Positions 41,680-51,429 of a DNA stretch of 64,000 bases are shown one piece after another. Source of the DNA: Clonostachys chloroleuca (taxonomy: Eukaryota > Ascomycota > Sordariomycetes > Hypocreales > Bionectriaceae); assembly GCA_037952775.1 (NCBI GenBank), contig JBANAY010000003.1, forward strand, positions 21,452,001-21,516,000, written 5' to 3'. Positions within the stretch are counted from its first letter, which is position 1; every line of letters begins with the position of its first letter. The notes under the pieces are model-generated. The model was given only the letters and a program-made list of their open reading frames with translations. It did not search any database and was not told the origin of the DNA. The translations under genes and the position numbers were made by a program.

Positions 41680-43544
41680 ATGTCCAAGCTCGAGAGCCAT
41701 GTCACTGTTCAGAAGCGAGCCTACTATTCCCCACCATGGGCGGATGTCAGCATTATTGCCATAGCTGGCAGCTCTGGTTCTGGGAAATCTAGTATCTCCC
41801 AGGCGATTGTTAGAAAGCTCAATCTGCCTTGGGTTGTAATTATGTCGATGGCATGAAGAAATACTTTACCAGCCAGAAGCCCGAGATCTCTAGCTAACAG
41901 GAAGTCAGGATTCATTCTACAAAACCTTGACTCCCGCCCAGTCCAAGTTGGCTTTCGCAAATGAATATGATTTCGATTCTCCCGAGGTATAGTCAAATCC
42001 CTGATACAAGAGATCTCCTCCAAAGGCCAAACCAAGTAACCAGTCTCAATAGGCTATTGACTTTGACATCCTCGTGGAGCGTCTGAGGGATCTTAAGGCC
42101 GGGTAAGGACAAGGCTCCATCTCTCCTCGTCCTTCCGGCAGATCCCAAGGAAACTAACAGTCAAATCAAGAAAACGGGCAGAGATCCCCGTCTATTCTTT
42201 CTCAAAGCATCAACGGCTGGAGGAGACAACCTCAATCTACTCTCCTCACGTGCTCATTCTCGAGGGCATTTTCGCCTTATATGATCCCAGGGTGTTGGAG
42301 CTTATTGACATGGGTGTATGGTGTCCGCTTAGTCCCCTATGGCTTATCCCCAGCTAATGTGCTGGATATTCAGATCTATTGTGAGGCCGATGCAGACACT
42401 TGTCTTTCTAGGAGAAGTAGGCCTTCCGACAGCTTATGATGAAGTAAACAAACTAGACTGACGTGATTCACTAGTCCTTCGAGACGTCCGTGAGCGTGGC
42501 AGAGATGTCGAGGGATGCATCAAGCAGTGGTTCGGGTTCGTGAAGCCCAACTTTGAGAAGGTGTGTCTGCGATGAAATTTCATTGAGCCTTAAAGCCTTC
42601 TAACACCTAGACCCGCAGTTTGTCGAACCCCAGAGGAAGGTGGCCGATCTTATTGTGCCACGAGGCATCGAAAATAGAGTTGCTCTTGGTAAGTCCGGGC
42701 CTTCAGACATGGCCATATCTGACTAAATACTCACGTGAAATAGAAATGATGGTTCAGTATATCGAACGCAAGCTCTTTGAGAAGTCCACACATCATCGGG
42801 AAGCCCTGTCCAAGCTCGAAAGGGAGTGCAAGGAGCAGCCCTTATCAGAGCGGGTTGTGGTTGTCAACCCAACACCGCAGCTCAAGTTCATGAACACCAT
42901 TCTGCAGAACATTGACACTGATGCTGAAGACTTCATTTTCTACTTCGACCGACTAGCCAGTCTAATTATTGAACAGTAAGCATTCACACACTTTGAGAAA
43001 TCCTCTTTAACTGTATATTTAACTGAATAAACCTACCTATTACTAACACATGAGTACCAGAGCTCTTAACAACGTTCAATTCAAGAGATGGGACGTTGAA
43101 ACTCCTCAGGGAAACAAGTACGCTGGTCTCGTATCTAAGGGCGAGGTCAGCGCCGTGATTTGCTTGAGAGGAGGGTCTGCATTCGAATCTGCTCTCCGAA
43201 AGACAATCCCGGACTGCAGGACAGGTCGTCTCCTGATCCAGTCCGCCTACTCCACTGGCGAACCAGAGCTTCACTATATTAGACTACCCGAGGACATTCA
43301 CGAGCATGAGAGTGTATTGCTTCTAGATACTCAGATGGCTAGTGGAGGTGCTGCTCTCATGGCAGTTCAGGTCCTCGTGGACCACGGTGTCGCGCTTGAT
43401 CGGATTGTCATTGCCACTTATTCGGCCGGCAGAGTAGGCTTGCACCGTTTAACTACTGTCTTCCCAGAAGTCACCGTTGTGGTCTGCAACATTCTAGACA
43501 CTCAAGAACCGCGCTGGGTTGAGCAGAAGTATTTCAGATGCTAG
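41680..43544 (+). CDS. URK1: Uridine kinase with C-terminal UPRT-like domain (Urk1)
   Basis: Phosphorylates uridine and cytidine in pyrimidine salvage. Nine exons: 41680-41850, 41909-41986, 42053-42102, 42171-42315, 42374-42416, 42475-42560, 42619-42688, 42744-42975 and 43061-43544. They add to 1,359 nt, so 452 residues. The first intron appears to be GC-AG (GCATGA at 41851, branch GCTAAC); all others are GT-AG. The P-loop is GSSGSGKS (about 30-37), followed by DSFYKTLTP, FDSPEAIDFDILVERLRDLK, VYSFSKHQRLEETTSIYSPH and VLILEGIFALYDPRVLEL of the kinase domain. The C-terminal half resembles uracil phosphoribosyltransferase (AVICLRGGSAFESALRKTIP, HESVLLLDTQMASGGAALMA). It is the most intron-rich gene here. 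Start at 41680 is chosen because MSKLESHVTVQKR leads into the conserved YYSPPWADVS. Confidence 0.92.
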
Positions 43545-43972
43545 ATCTTTTCTTTGTACACAGCACAGGAAGGCGTTTCCGTATTTGTATAAACATGAAT
43601 GCATATGGCGTTTTGTTGACTTGTGTCCTAACTGATAGCCCTCCCATACAGTTCACAATTAACCTCCTTCTGCGCAGGTTCGTTCCCAATCGATCCATGA
43701 TTCATAAGTCTTACATGGAGGCGTATACTCAGGTCCTTTGCGGCTGTTTCTAAGTGGCGTTGCATCTCATGTCAGCACCCTGATCGATAGGTATCGAGGA
43801 TGCCAGCTCGACTGAACAGCTTGCGGTTCATTACTGGTTGGTGATATCGCAGCTGCCTTCTACTTGTATCCGCAAGCTGAACCGCTCATACTATATTGGT
43901 CATACGCAGGGCTTCAAAGATGCCCCTTGACGTTGGATGGTGTTTTCTCTTTTTCAGTATTCGGGTATCTGC
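43545..43972. other. Convergent 3' intergenic, URK1 / RNH203
   Basis: 428 bases. Around 43810-43890 a short inverted similarity appears (CAGCTTGCGGTT versus CGCAAGCTGAACCG), which could form a hairpin in the RNA. No gene. Confidence 0.4.
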
Positions 43973-44555
43973 TCACTTCGCTTCGGCGGGAGTGTCCTTT
44001 TCGTAGGAGTGGATCTGATATGTGTTAGTTCTGTATTTTCTGTATGATAACGATCATCTTACCCGCTCTGAAGCTTCAACCCATTCTTCCAAGCTTCTCA
44101 CATAGGTATCATCGGCGGCATTGGTGACATTCTCATGACCCCATACCATGATCTCGTCGAACTCCGCGAGCGCTTTCATCTTGTCCACCGGGGGTGCATC
44201 ATCGTCATCTTCTTTTTCCAGATCGATCGGCGCGTAGGGATCCGTTGGCTGAGGTACTGCCGCTTGTCGTTCTGCCACAATGCCTCTGAATTGGCTTGGT
44301 AACGGGACAGCCTTCGCGTGGAGCTTGCGACCTCGAAAATATGCTTCTTTCTTCCCTTCTGGATGATGTGTTAGAATTCCCAGGCATTTCGCAATAGATT
44401 GGTTCATTCCTACCCTCAGTATCAGTGGGCGTCCAGAATGAATCTATGGGACCAATAGATCCGTCGTGGTGCACGCGACATGGCAGCAAGTGAGCAGTCG
44501 ACTTGACTTCGCCTGACTTGGTCAAGTTTTCAATTTCCAGCATTGGTTGCGACAT
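43973..44555 (-). CDS. RNH203: Ribonuclease H2 subunit C (Rnh203)
   Basis: Non-catalytic subunit of RNase H2, which removes ribonucleotides misincorporated in DNA. Exons 44555-44414, 44355-44063 and 44014-43973; introns of 58 nt (GTAGGA...AAG) and 48 nt (GTAAGA, ACTAAC, TCAG). The protein has 158 residues. Family motifs are AHLLPCRVHHDGSIGPIDSF followed by W, then KKEAYFRGRKLHAKAVPLPS and FRGIVAER, and a C-terminal region with FDEIMVWGHE. The acidic loop EKEDDDDAPPVDK is variable. Length is typical for fungi. The third exon encodes only 13 residues. The promoter has an ACGCGT box, as does MCM6, consistent with replication-linked expression. Confidence 0.88.
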
Positions 44556-44984
44556 GGTGTATTTGATGCTTGATATAAAAGCTGTGAGGAATTAATGTAA
44601 TTCGTATTAATTCGTGCCACACGACGATGCCAAATGCTGTTGCAGAAACGCGGCTTGGGATCACTAAAATACGCGTTTCTTCTAAGGTGAGAGCGCGTAA
44701 ATGGGTTTAACTACAGGGATTATTCAAGGTGAAAAACCAATCAATTACCGTACTGAGCATTAGTACCACAGGTACCCTTTGTTAGTACAGTCAGCCCAAG
44801 ACACTGGATTTTCTAATTCAATTCTAACAAGGACTACTAACGTGAACCCTTTCTCCCCGCCGACTCAGAGTCAAAGTACTGATTGTTATACATCCAGCCA
44901 TCCAGTTGACAGCGTAGAGTGGATGTAGCCGAGAAAGCGCTATTCTATCTCTTCCTTTAGGCGATACAGCCACTCTAGATCATC
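44556..44984. promoter_or_regulatory. RNH203 promoter with MCB box; 3' region of the next gene
   Basis: 429 bases. A perfect ACGCGT lies at 44672-44677, 117 bases before the RNH203 ATG (minus strand), with a GCGCGT variant about 20 bases further out. The remainder is the 3' region of the unrecognised gene. Confidence 0.5.
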
Positions 44985-45680
44985 CTAAAAACGCACCTGG
45001 AATGTTTGCTGCTCACTGGAGCTCTCATTCACACGCGTCTCCCAATAGAACGTGAGGTCCCGACTTTCGGCCTGCTCCCCAAGATACTTTCGAAGACACT
45101 GGTGAAATGGATAGAAGTCCGCCATCCATATCTCCCCATCTCTTACAGGGCCATAGTCGCAAGCATTTTGGTATGCTTTCTGCGTGATTGAATTGGCCCG
45201 GTCCCGAAATTTCCTGCAGGCAGCAATCATCTCAGAAACTGGGTTGTAATCCCAGGGCATCGTGTCCTTGACTCTCTTCGGATACTCAAAGCTGTCATTT
45301 TGCATATGGATTAAATCCTGCTCCACCTTCTTGACCTCACAGGCAGCAGTAATAGCAAGCCTATCCAGTTGATCGCAAACTCGAAGACAGTTTTGGAAGG
45401 CGATGTTTTGAATTGTATGACCATCACCTAACGATCCGAAGTTGTCGAGGAATTTATCAATGGCGGTTTCGGCCTCAGAAAGCGTATCCTCGCGGATATT
45501 TTGCAGGTGCAGCACTTGACATCTGTCTCCTCCATTCCCAACAATAGCAATCACCATGTCGTGATAATGCATCAGTAGTTTAAACTCTTGCAAGCCGGGA
45601 GCATCGTCGCCTATCGAGTATACGGCACTTTTGAATGGTTCTGCCCCATTGTCGTGATAAGCAAGCTGTCCTTCTGCCAT
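44985..45680 (-). CDS. Unrecognised protein of 231 residues
   Basis: A single frame from ATG 45680 to a TAA at 44985-44987 or nearby, 231 residues. No signal peptide or membrane span is seen; it starts MAEGQLAYHDNGAEPFK. Predicted mostly helical, with four Cys in NAFQNC-like and AACEV settings, several aromatic residues near the C-terminus (MADFYPFHQCLRKYLGE) and a mid helix (AETAIDKFLDNFGSLGDGHT). Composition is balanced, with no low-complexity tracts, which favours a real folded protein. It lies in the gene-poor stretch between RNH203 and the NADH dehydrogenase gene and may be lineage-specific. No function is proposed. Confidence 0.6.
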   Translation of the reverse strand: MAEGQLAYHDNGAEPFKSAVYSIGDDAPGLQEFKLLMHYHDMVIAIVGNGGDRCQVLHLQNIREDTLSEAETAIDKFLDNFGSLGDGHTIQNIAFQNCLRVCDQLDRLAITAACEVKKVEQDLIHMQNDSFEYPKRVKDTMPWDYNPVSEMIAACRKFRDRANSITQKAYQNACDYGPVRDGEIWMADFYPFHQCLRKYLGEQAESRDLTFYWETRVNESSSEQQTFQVRF

Positions 45681-46405
45681 GTTTCTCTGGTAACAATGAG
45701 CGTATTGTGTTTCAAGTAAAGCTGAATCTAGGACAGCCTTATACCAGTTTGATAAATATGTTGTGGGTTGAATGCTGATGATCCTGCGTCGGTTTCAGCT
45801 GAACGCCGAGTTTATATAAGTTGAATTAGCAGGTGAGAAAGGATGGACAACAAAGTGAGTTTCTCTCCCCATGAGACTTTGTGCTGAAAAGGAACAAATA
45901 ACAAAGCATTGTGTACGAAAACAAATACTGAAGGAACTATAGGCTGGTTACAAAGGTTTGTGCGAAGAGAACAACTAGTGAGTCCCTCAAGACGGACAAG
46001 AGATGACCAGCATGGCTGGTAGTCTTCGGCCCTGGGTCACAGATGATGCTAATGAATCTATGAAATTGATCAATCCATGATACAATGGGGGAAGATCCCC
46101 AATTCTAAAAGGTGTTTAAAAACAAAATAGGCTGGTGAGCCAAGTCATACCACAAATCAAATCCTGGCTAAAACAAAATACCCTATTCAACCAAAACCAA
46201 CTCTACATCTGTAGATATGATATACAAAGACCACTTCATTCAATTCGTTCCTATTGTTGAAGTCTAGAAATTGCCTCTCTGGGATCTGAGGCTTCTTTGC
46301 CCTTCCGAAGGCATTTCTGGGACGTCGCCATTCCCTTGAGGAAGCCATCTTCTTCGAACCCCGAGCAGAGCTTCTCGGAGATTCGTTGATTCCAATACCA
46401 TCTTC
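45681..46405. other. Intergenic: promoter of the 231-residue gene and 3' region of the RD-repeat gene
   Basis: 725 AT-rich bases. A 90-codon frame overlaps part of it (46264-46533) but is the shifted shadow of the RD-repeat gene. No other gene, repeat or RNA. Confidence 0.35.
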
Positions 46406-46782
46406 TTAGTGATGGTGGCCACTGCCGCCGGCAGAGCCTGAGCCGCCTCTACGGACTTCGAGGTCCCGTGGGCGGTGGCGTCGATGGCCACCGTATCTTG
46501 AGCTGGCTCTGGTGTATACTTCAACATCGTCACGAGCCTCTAGATCAACATCCCCGTCCCGAACTTCGAGCTCTTCATCTTCATCTCGGACCTCAATGTC
46601 AAAATTCTCGTCTCGCTCTTCAAGATCAAGATCCCAGTTGAGGTCACGAGATACAAGATCAAGATCATCTCTAGCCACAAGGTTGAGGTCATTGTTGGTT
46701 TCATCGATCTCCAGGGGAGTCCTCGGCTGGCGAGTCCAAGCCAGAGCATGGCAGCCAGGCTGAGTTGCTTAACGGCGACCAT
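46406..46782 (-). CDS. Small secreted protein with acidic Arg-Asp repeats, apparent one-base deletion
   Basis: From ATG 46782 the frame gives MVAVKQLSLAAMLWLGLASR, a good signal peptide. After GLP the frame stays open only as an unnatural composition; adding one base to the G4 run 46714-46717 (C4 on the coding strand) switches to an acidic repeat frame that runs to the stop at 46406. The restored product is 125 residues. Its middle has seven Arg at spacings of 8, 11, 9, 9, 9 and 8 residues, mostly in the pattern hydrophobic-x-Arg-Asp (LVARDDLDL, LVSRDLNWDLDL, IEVRDEDEEL, LEVRDGDVDL, LEARDDVEV). The tail is basic (GGHRRHRPRD) and ends GSAGGSGHHH. No Cys pattern is present. A clear TATA box lies upstream. 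Possibly an effector-like or cell-wall protein; no family recognised. Confidence 0.6.
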
Positions 46783-49137
46783 TCTAAATAGAATAGGAAG
46801 AAATGAAAATTCGATAAATTCGATAAATAGAGAGAAACTACGTAGTGGAAAGAAAATCGGCTTCAAAGATCAAATGCAGACTAGCTCTTGGGAGAAGTAG
46901 ATTGCCAGTGTGGTTGTTTCAGGTGGTTTGTTATTGAAAGAGCAGGTAGAAGTCTGAGGTGGGAACTTGGGACTTTTATACATCTCCACATACGGCCATC
47001 CAGCGAATATCAAATGTCTGCAAGGTTAAAGATCTACTAAATTTAGCCGTTAGCCCAATAACATAAAGGAGCAAGCTTTGGATGTGTCTCGAAGGATGTA
47101 CATCCATCTTGCTCGCAACCATTGGCCGGGGCTATATGCAGGATCTCCCCCATTCAGAATGACATGGGGTAACATCGTGGATATATTAACCTCACTCAAT
47201 CTACACTGATTGATGAACCAAACACCACTTGGTCAACTATACCGGAGGTCCGGGATGTGATGGGCCTCACTTGGGAAGTCTACATGTAACATTGAACGCA
47301 TTTCACCCAAAGTGTTGTTCAAATGCCAACCTTGAAACACAAGGCCGTACATTGTGTCCGAAGTTGAGTGTAAATCTCGTAGTATCAACAACCGGCAGCC
47401 AGAACAGGTCCAGTACCACATGGCCCTTCTGGATCAATAGCGATTTCACAGTTCTGCCTCATACATTGGTTTCTGTCATCAGCAGGTCATGGCAACTGGC
47501 CCAACTGCCATAGTATTGGTTGGTCTGTGGATTCATGCACAATTGCCATTAGTATCTTGTCGCCCAAACATGTTATCCGATCCACTAACTGGAGATTTCC
47601 CAAAAAAGCATCACCGAGACTTGATTAGGACAATACCGCACATGGGTGTAACTAGGTATGTACTTGCTCGTAGAGCCACGAGTTCATGGGTTACAGTATA
47701 TGCATCTTTGACCATCCTGTGCATTATACCAAGTTACCGGGGAGTTCAAATCGGGGGTTTTTTTTTTGTCGCCTTAGCATACAGTCGCCTACCGCCAAAC
47801 ACTATGTAATTAAATCCCCTACAGGAACTCGGTCGACGTAGAATAGGTATGTCAAACCCCTAGGAGATCGTAAATGGCATTTTGAAGACCCTTCTGCGTG
47901 CTTCTATAGATTCAATCTTAAACGGAGTGGTGCCAGATCTTACCCTAGCGTCAATCAATTCTCTACATGCACGGTTTTAGCTCTGTTCCAGGAGATCGTA
48001 GCTCCCGCTCCACCTAAATCGAGCGCTTTCCAGTTCTTACCATTACCCTTGCTGGATCTATCAACTATGTGTTAGTATATTACGATCGGATTGCGCATCC
48101 AGAGCTTTGGGGCAGTTAGTCAATCATCACCCCTGAGGAGAATAGAAATAGCTATGAAGAATCGATGCTCCATTGGGAGTTATCATTGGTTGATCATAGC
48201 TGGTAGCACGTGATCATGGAAATTGTCTAATAATTCTGTGTAAATTATATCAAAATAGATTAGTGTGTTGTCTTCTTACCGCACTACCTGCCGATATTGA
48301 GACATCATCTTGAGGAATTGTGGAAATTATTATAGCTGGTATATGTGGTGTGTGTGATTTCCTTGAAGATGCGAACTTACGTGATGGAGGACACGATCTA
48401 CTATATTGAGTTGAATAATGAGGAACAGCGTACTGCTTTAGTTAATAAGGGCAAAGTAGTTTTGAGTCTGGAATTAACCATCTGAAGCGATTTATCTCTA
48501 ACATGTACCAATTTGATCTAAATTAAATAGGGTTGGATGGTCATCGGGCTTGAAGCCTTGGTGATGCTAAATGTAATACAGGGTAGGGATACTGCTGATG
48601 CAGAATACCACTAACAAATGCAACCCTCAAATGTGTTATTTTCGAGTCTGCGAGTAGTATTGTCAGCTTATATAGGAGACGATACGCTAGGATTGCCAAT
48701 TCACGTACATAGTTTTATGCTGCCGAAGCACTCTACTTGAATTGCTGTCTCATTTCTCTCAACTGGTAGGCAGCTGCAATTTGATATCTCCCTCATCGCT
48801 GCCTTAGTCGATTTGTTCCCGTCGCGGCAACTCGGAAGCGAAGCGCCGAGGCGAGGCCGCGAGCGAATGAAGTGATGTCATGGTGCTAGTCATAACACTA
48901 GACCAGGAGCTCCAGCTTTGTCAAGCATTATCACTCCATTACCCAATCGCTGGAAGCATCGGATGCGAAGCCCTTCAGATCCCATGAGCTTTCGGTCCTT
49001 TTGGCCTCCAGTCGTAGAGCGAGGCATTTCCTCTGCTTCCATGGACATTGATTGATTGATATTCGAGCATCCCCCCGAGCCCAGCTCCTGCAACTGGCCG
49101 AGCTGCCATTCCTTCACCCACAGAGCGGCAATTGACG
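46783..49137. other. Gene-poor 2.35 kb intergenic region
   Basis: Between the RD-repeat gene (minus) and the NADH dehydrogenase gene (plus). It is AT-rich, frames are short and without bias, and no transposon end, repeat array or RNA gene is visible. The last 300 bases should carry the NADH dehydrogenase promoter and leader. Confidence 0.45.
46971..46980 (-). promoter_or_regulatory. TATA box of the RD-repeat gene
   Basis: The minus strand reads TATAAAAGTC about 190 bases before the ATG at 46782. Strong TATA boxes are uncommon in this window and suit a regulated, highly expressed secreted product. Confidence 0.5.
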
Positions 49138-51240
49138 ATGATGTCGGCTTCTCTCCAGCCACGCGCTCGCTTGATCGCTGCCGGCCTGCGATCCGCCCCC
49201 AGGACCTGCGCAAACCCCAGGGTGACTGTTTTGCATCATTCGCGGACGTTATTCAATTCTCATCGACCTGGCGCAGCTTCCAGATTGAAGCGCAGCTCGC
49301 TTCCAGCCAATTTCTTCGTCCGCGCGATATCTGGAAAGCCCCTCCGACAAAGCAACTCGTACCTCCTCAATTTCTGCTTCAGAGCCGCAGCATGGCTTGG
49401 TGCCTCGCTCACAGTCATTGGAGTCAGCATCGTTGCCTTCTTTATCTATGATGCGTCCACCTACAAGGAGGAAGCTACCCACAGCGATATCAATCTCTCG
49501 GAGCTAGCTCTGCAGCCCCGCCGCGGCGGGCCCAAGAACCTGCCGATCGCTGAAGTCTTCATTGGCGACGACGACACTGAGGAGACCCGGGCGATGAAAG
49601 AGAAGCCCCGGCTGGTCGTCCTCGGAGGCGGCTGGGGTGGCGTTGCGCTCCTCAAAGATTTGAACCCCGACGAATACCACATCACCGTCATTTCGCCCAC
49701 CAACTACTTTCTCTTTACGCCCATGCTACCATCTGCTACCGTTGGAACCCTGGAGCTGCGATCTCTCGTTGAGCCTATTCGACGCATCCTCCACAGGTGT
49801 CGAGGTCATTTCATCCGCGCACAGGCAGAAGATGTTGAATTCTCCCACAAACTTGTCGAGGTGTCCCAGCGGGACTTGAATGGGCAGGAAGTACGCTTTT
49901 ACGTTCCCTACGATAAGCTGGTCATTGCTGTGGGCTCCACCACGAACCCCCACGGCGTCAAAGGTTTGGAAAACGCCTTCTTTCTGAAGAACGTTGATGA
50001 CGCGAGAAAGATCCGTAACCGAGTGATCCAAAATTTCGAACTCGCTTGCTTGCCAACCACCTCAGACGAGGAACGAAAACGCCTGCTCTCATTTGTCGTC
50101 AGTGGTGGAGGACCGACTGGTGTTGAGTTCGCCGCGGAGCTATATGATCTCCTGAACGAGGACCTCTCTCGACACTTCCCACGCCTTCTTCGAAATGAGA
50201 TTTCCGTGCATATCATCCAGAGCCGAAGCCATATCCTGAACACCTACGACGAGGCGGTGTCCAAGTACGCTGAGGAGCGATTTAATCGTGATCAGGTTGA
50301 CGTGTTGACTAACTCACGAGTGAAGGAGGTTAAGGAAGACAAGATCATCTTTTCTCAGAAATTGGAGGACGGGTCGGTTGTGACGAAGGAGCTTCCTACC
50401 GGATTTTGTTTGTGGTCTACCGGCGTATCGCCAACCGCATTCAGCACAACTTTGGCGAAGAAGTTGGGTGACGCGCAGACCAATCGACATGCTTTGGAGA
50501 CCGACACTCATCTGCGACTGAATGGTGCCCCGTTGGGCGATGTTTATGCCATTGGAGACTGCTCGACTGTTCAAAATAACGTTGCAAACCATATCATTAC
50601 ATTCCTCCGTACTCTCGCATGGAAGCAAGGCAAGGACCCCGAGACTATTCAGCTTCACTTTAGCGACTGGCGATATGTTGCCCAGGATGTGAGGAAGCGT
50701 TTCCCTCAGGCAAGTGAGCATCTTAAGCGCTTGAATAAGCTATTTGAGGAATTCGATAAAGATAAATCTGGCACTCTTGACTTTGGCGAGCTGCGGGAGC
50801 TTCTCGGCCAGATTGACAAGAAATTGACATCCCTTCCCGCTACCGCCCAGAGAGCCCATCAGCAAGGCCAGTACTTGGCTCACAAGTTCAACAAGATGGC
50901 ACGGCTGTCGCAAGGTCTACTGGCAAATGATGTCAAAGATGGCGATTTGGACGCCGCAGCGTACAAGGCTTTTGAGTATCATCATCTTGGCAGCCTGGCA
51001 TACATCGGCAATTCTGCTGTCTTCGACTTGGGTGAAGGCTGGAATATTTCTGGTGGTCTCTGGGCAGTTTACACATGGCGATCTGTTTACTTCGCCCAGA
51101 GCGTGAGCTTTAGAACCAGAATGCTCATGGCCATGGATTGGGCAAAACGTGGTCTTTTTGGCCGAGGTGAGCACATCAATCGTTTGATCTATAATTTTGT
51201 GATCGGAACTAACTTCCCAAAAGATTTAATTAGCTTTTAA
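49138..51240 (+). CDS. External alternative NADH:ubiquinone oxidoreductase with EF-hand (NDE type)
   Basis: A type II NADH dehydrogenase on the outer face of the inner mitochondrial membrane. It oxidises cytosolic NAD(P)H and reduces ubiquinone without pumping protons. One exon of 700 residues from ATG 49138 (an adjacent ATG follows at 49141). A presequence rich in Arg/Ser (1-75) precedes a membrane span (about 82-103, WLGASLTVIGVSIVAFFIYD). The FAD-binding VVLGGGWGGVALL (about 160) and the NADH-binding VVSGGGPTGVEFAAEL (about 320) are both intact. A complete EF-hand, FDKDKSGTLDFGEL, lies near 538-552 inside the second domain, which is the hallmark of the calcium-dependent Neurospora NDE1-like group. 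The C-terminus (LAYIGNSAVFDLG, GGLWAVYTWRSVYFAQSVS) is the quinone/membrane part. Convergent with NOP53. Confidence 0.94.
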   Translation: MMSASLQPRARLIAAGLRSAPRTCANPRVTVLHHSRTLFNSHRPGAASRLKRSSLPANFFVRAISGKPLRQSNSYLLNFCFRAAAWLGASLTVIGVSIVAFFIYDASTYKEEATHSDINLSELALQPRRGGPKNLPIAEVFIGDDDTEETRAMKEKPRLVVLGGGWGGVALLKDLNPDEYHITVISPTNYFLFTPMLPSATVGTLELRSLVEPIRRILHRCRGHFIRAQAEDVEFSHKLVEVSQRDLNGQEVRFYVPYDKLVIAVGSTTNPHGVKGLENAFFLKNVDDARKIRNRVIQNFELACLPTTSDEERKRLLSFVVSGGGPTGVEFAAELYDLLNEDLSRHFPRLLRNEISVHIIQSRSHILNTYDEAVSKYAEERFNRDQVDVLTNSRVKEVKEDKIIFSQKLEDGSVVTKELPTGFCLWSTGVSPTAFSTTLAKKLGDAQTNRHALETDTHLRLNGAPLGDVYAIGDCSTVQNNVANHIITFLRTLAWKQGKDPETIQLHFSDWRYVAQDVRKRFPQASEHLKRLNKLFEEFDKDKSGTLDFGELRELLGQIDKKLTSLPATAQRAHQQGQYLAHKFNKMARLSQGLLANDVKDGDLDAAAYKAFEYHHLGSLAYIGNSAVFDLGEGWNISGGLWAVYTWRSVYFAQSVSFRTRMLMAMDWAKRGLFGRGEHINRLIYNFVIGTNFPKDLISF

Positions 51241-51429
51241 GCCGATATACCAAGGTACCGCTTTTCTTATACTGCGATCATCAGCTAATATAGAGTTACG
51301 ACATGAAAGGATGTATTCATAAGAGCCTAGTTTTGAAATTTTCCTTTGTTTTCGAGTCATTGAAAAGGGAGAGACAACGAGCATTAAACTGATATCCATA
51401 TGCAATAAAACAACTCAGATGCTGGCTGT

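Noticed and set aside
41328..41792. 154-codon frame overlapping the start of URK1
   Set aside because: Out of frame with the kinase and without recognisable content; probably leader sequence.
46406..46782. Kex2-processed RiPP or pheromone precursor
   Set aside because: The repeats lack Lys-Arg or Arg-Arg cleavage sites between units, and no modifying enzyme gene is nearby.
46783..49137. Transposon relic or tRNA genes in the gene-poor region
   Set aside because: No terminal repeats, target duplications, transposase-like frame or cloverleaf pattern could be found by eye.
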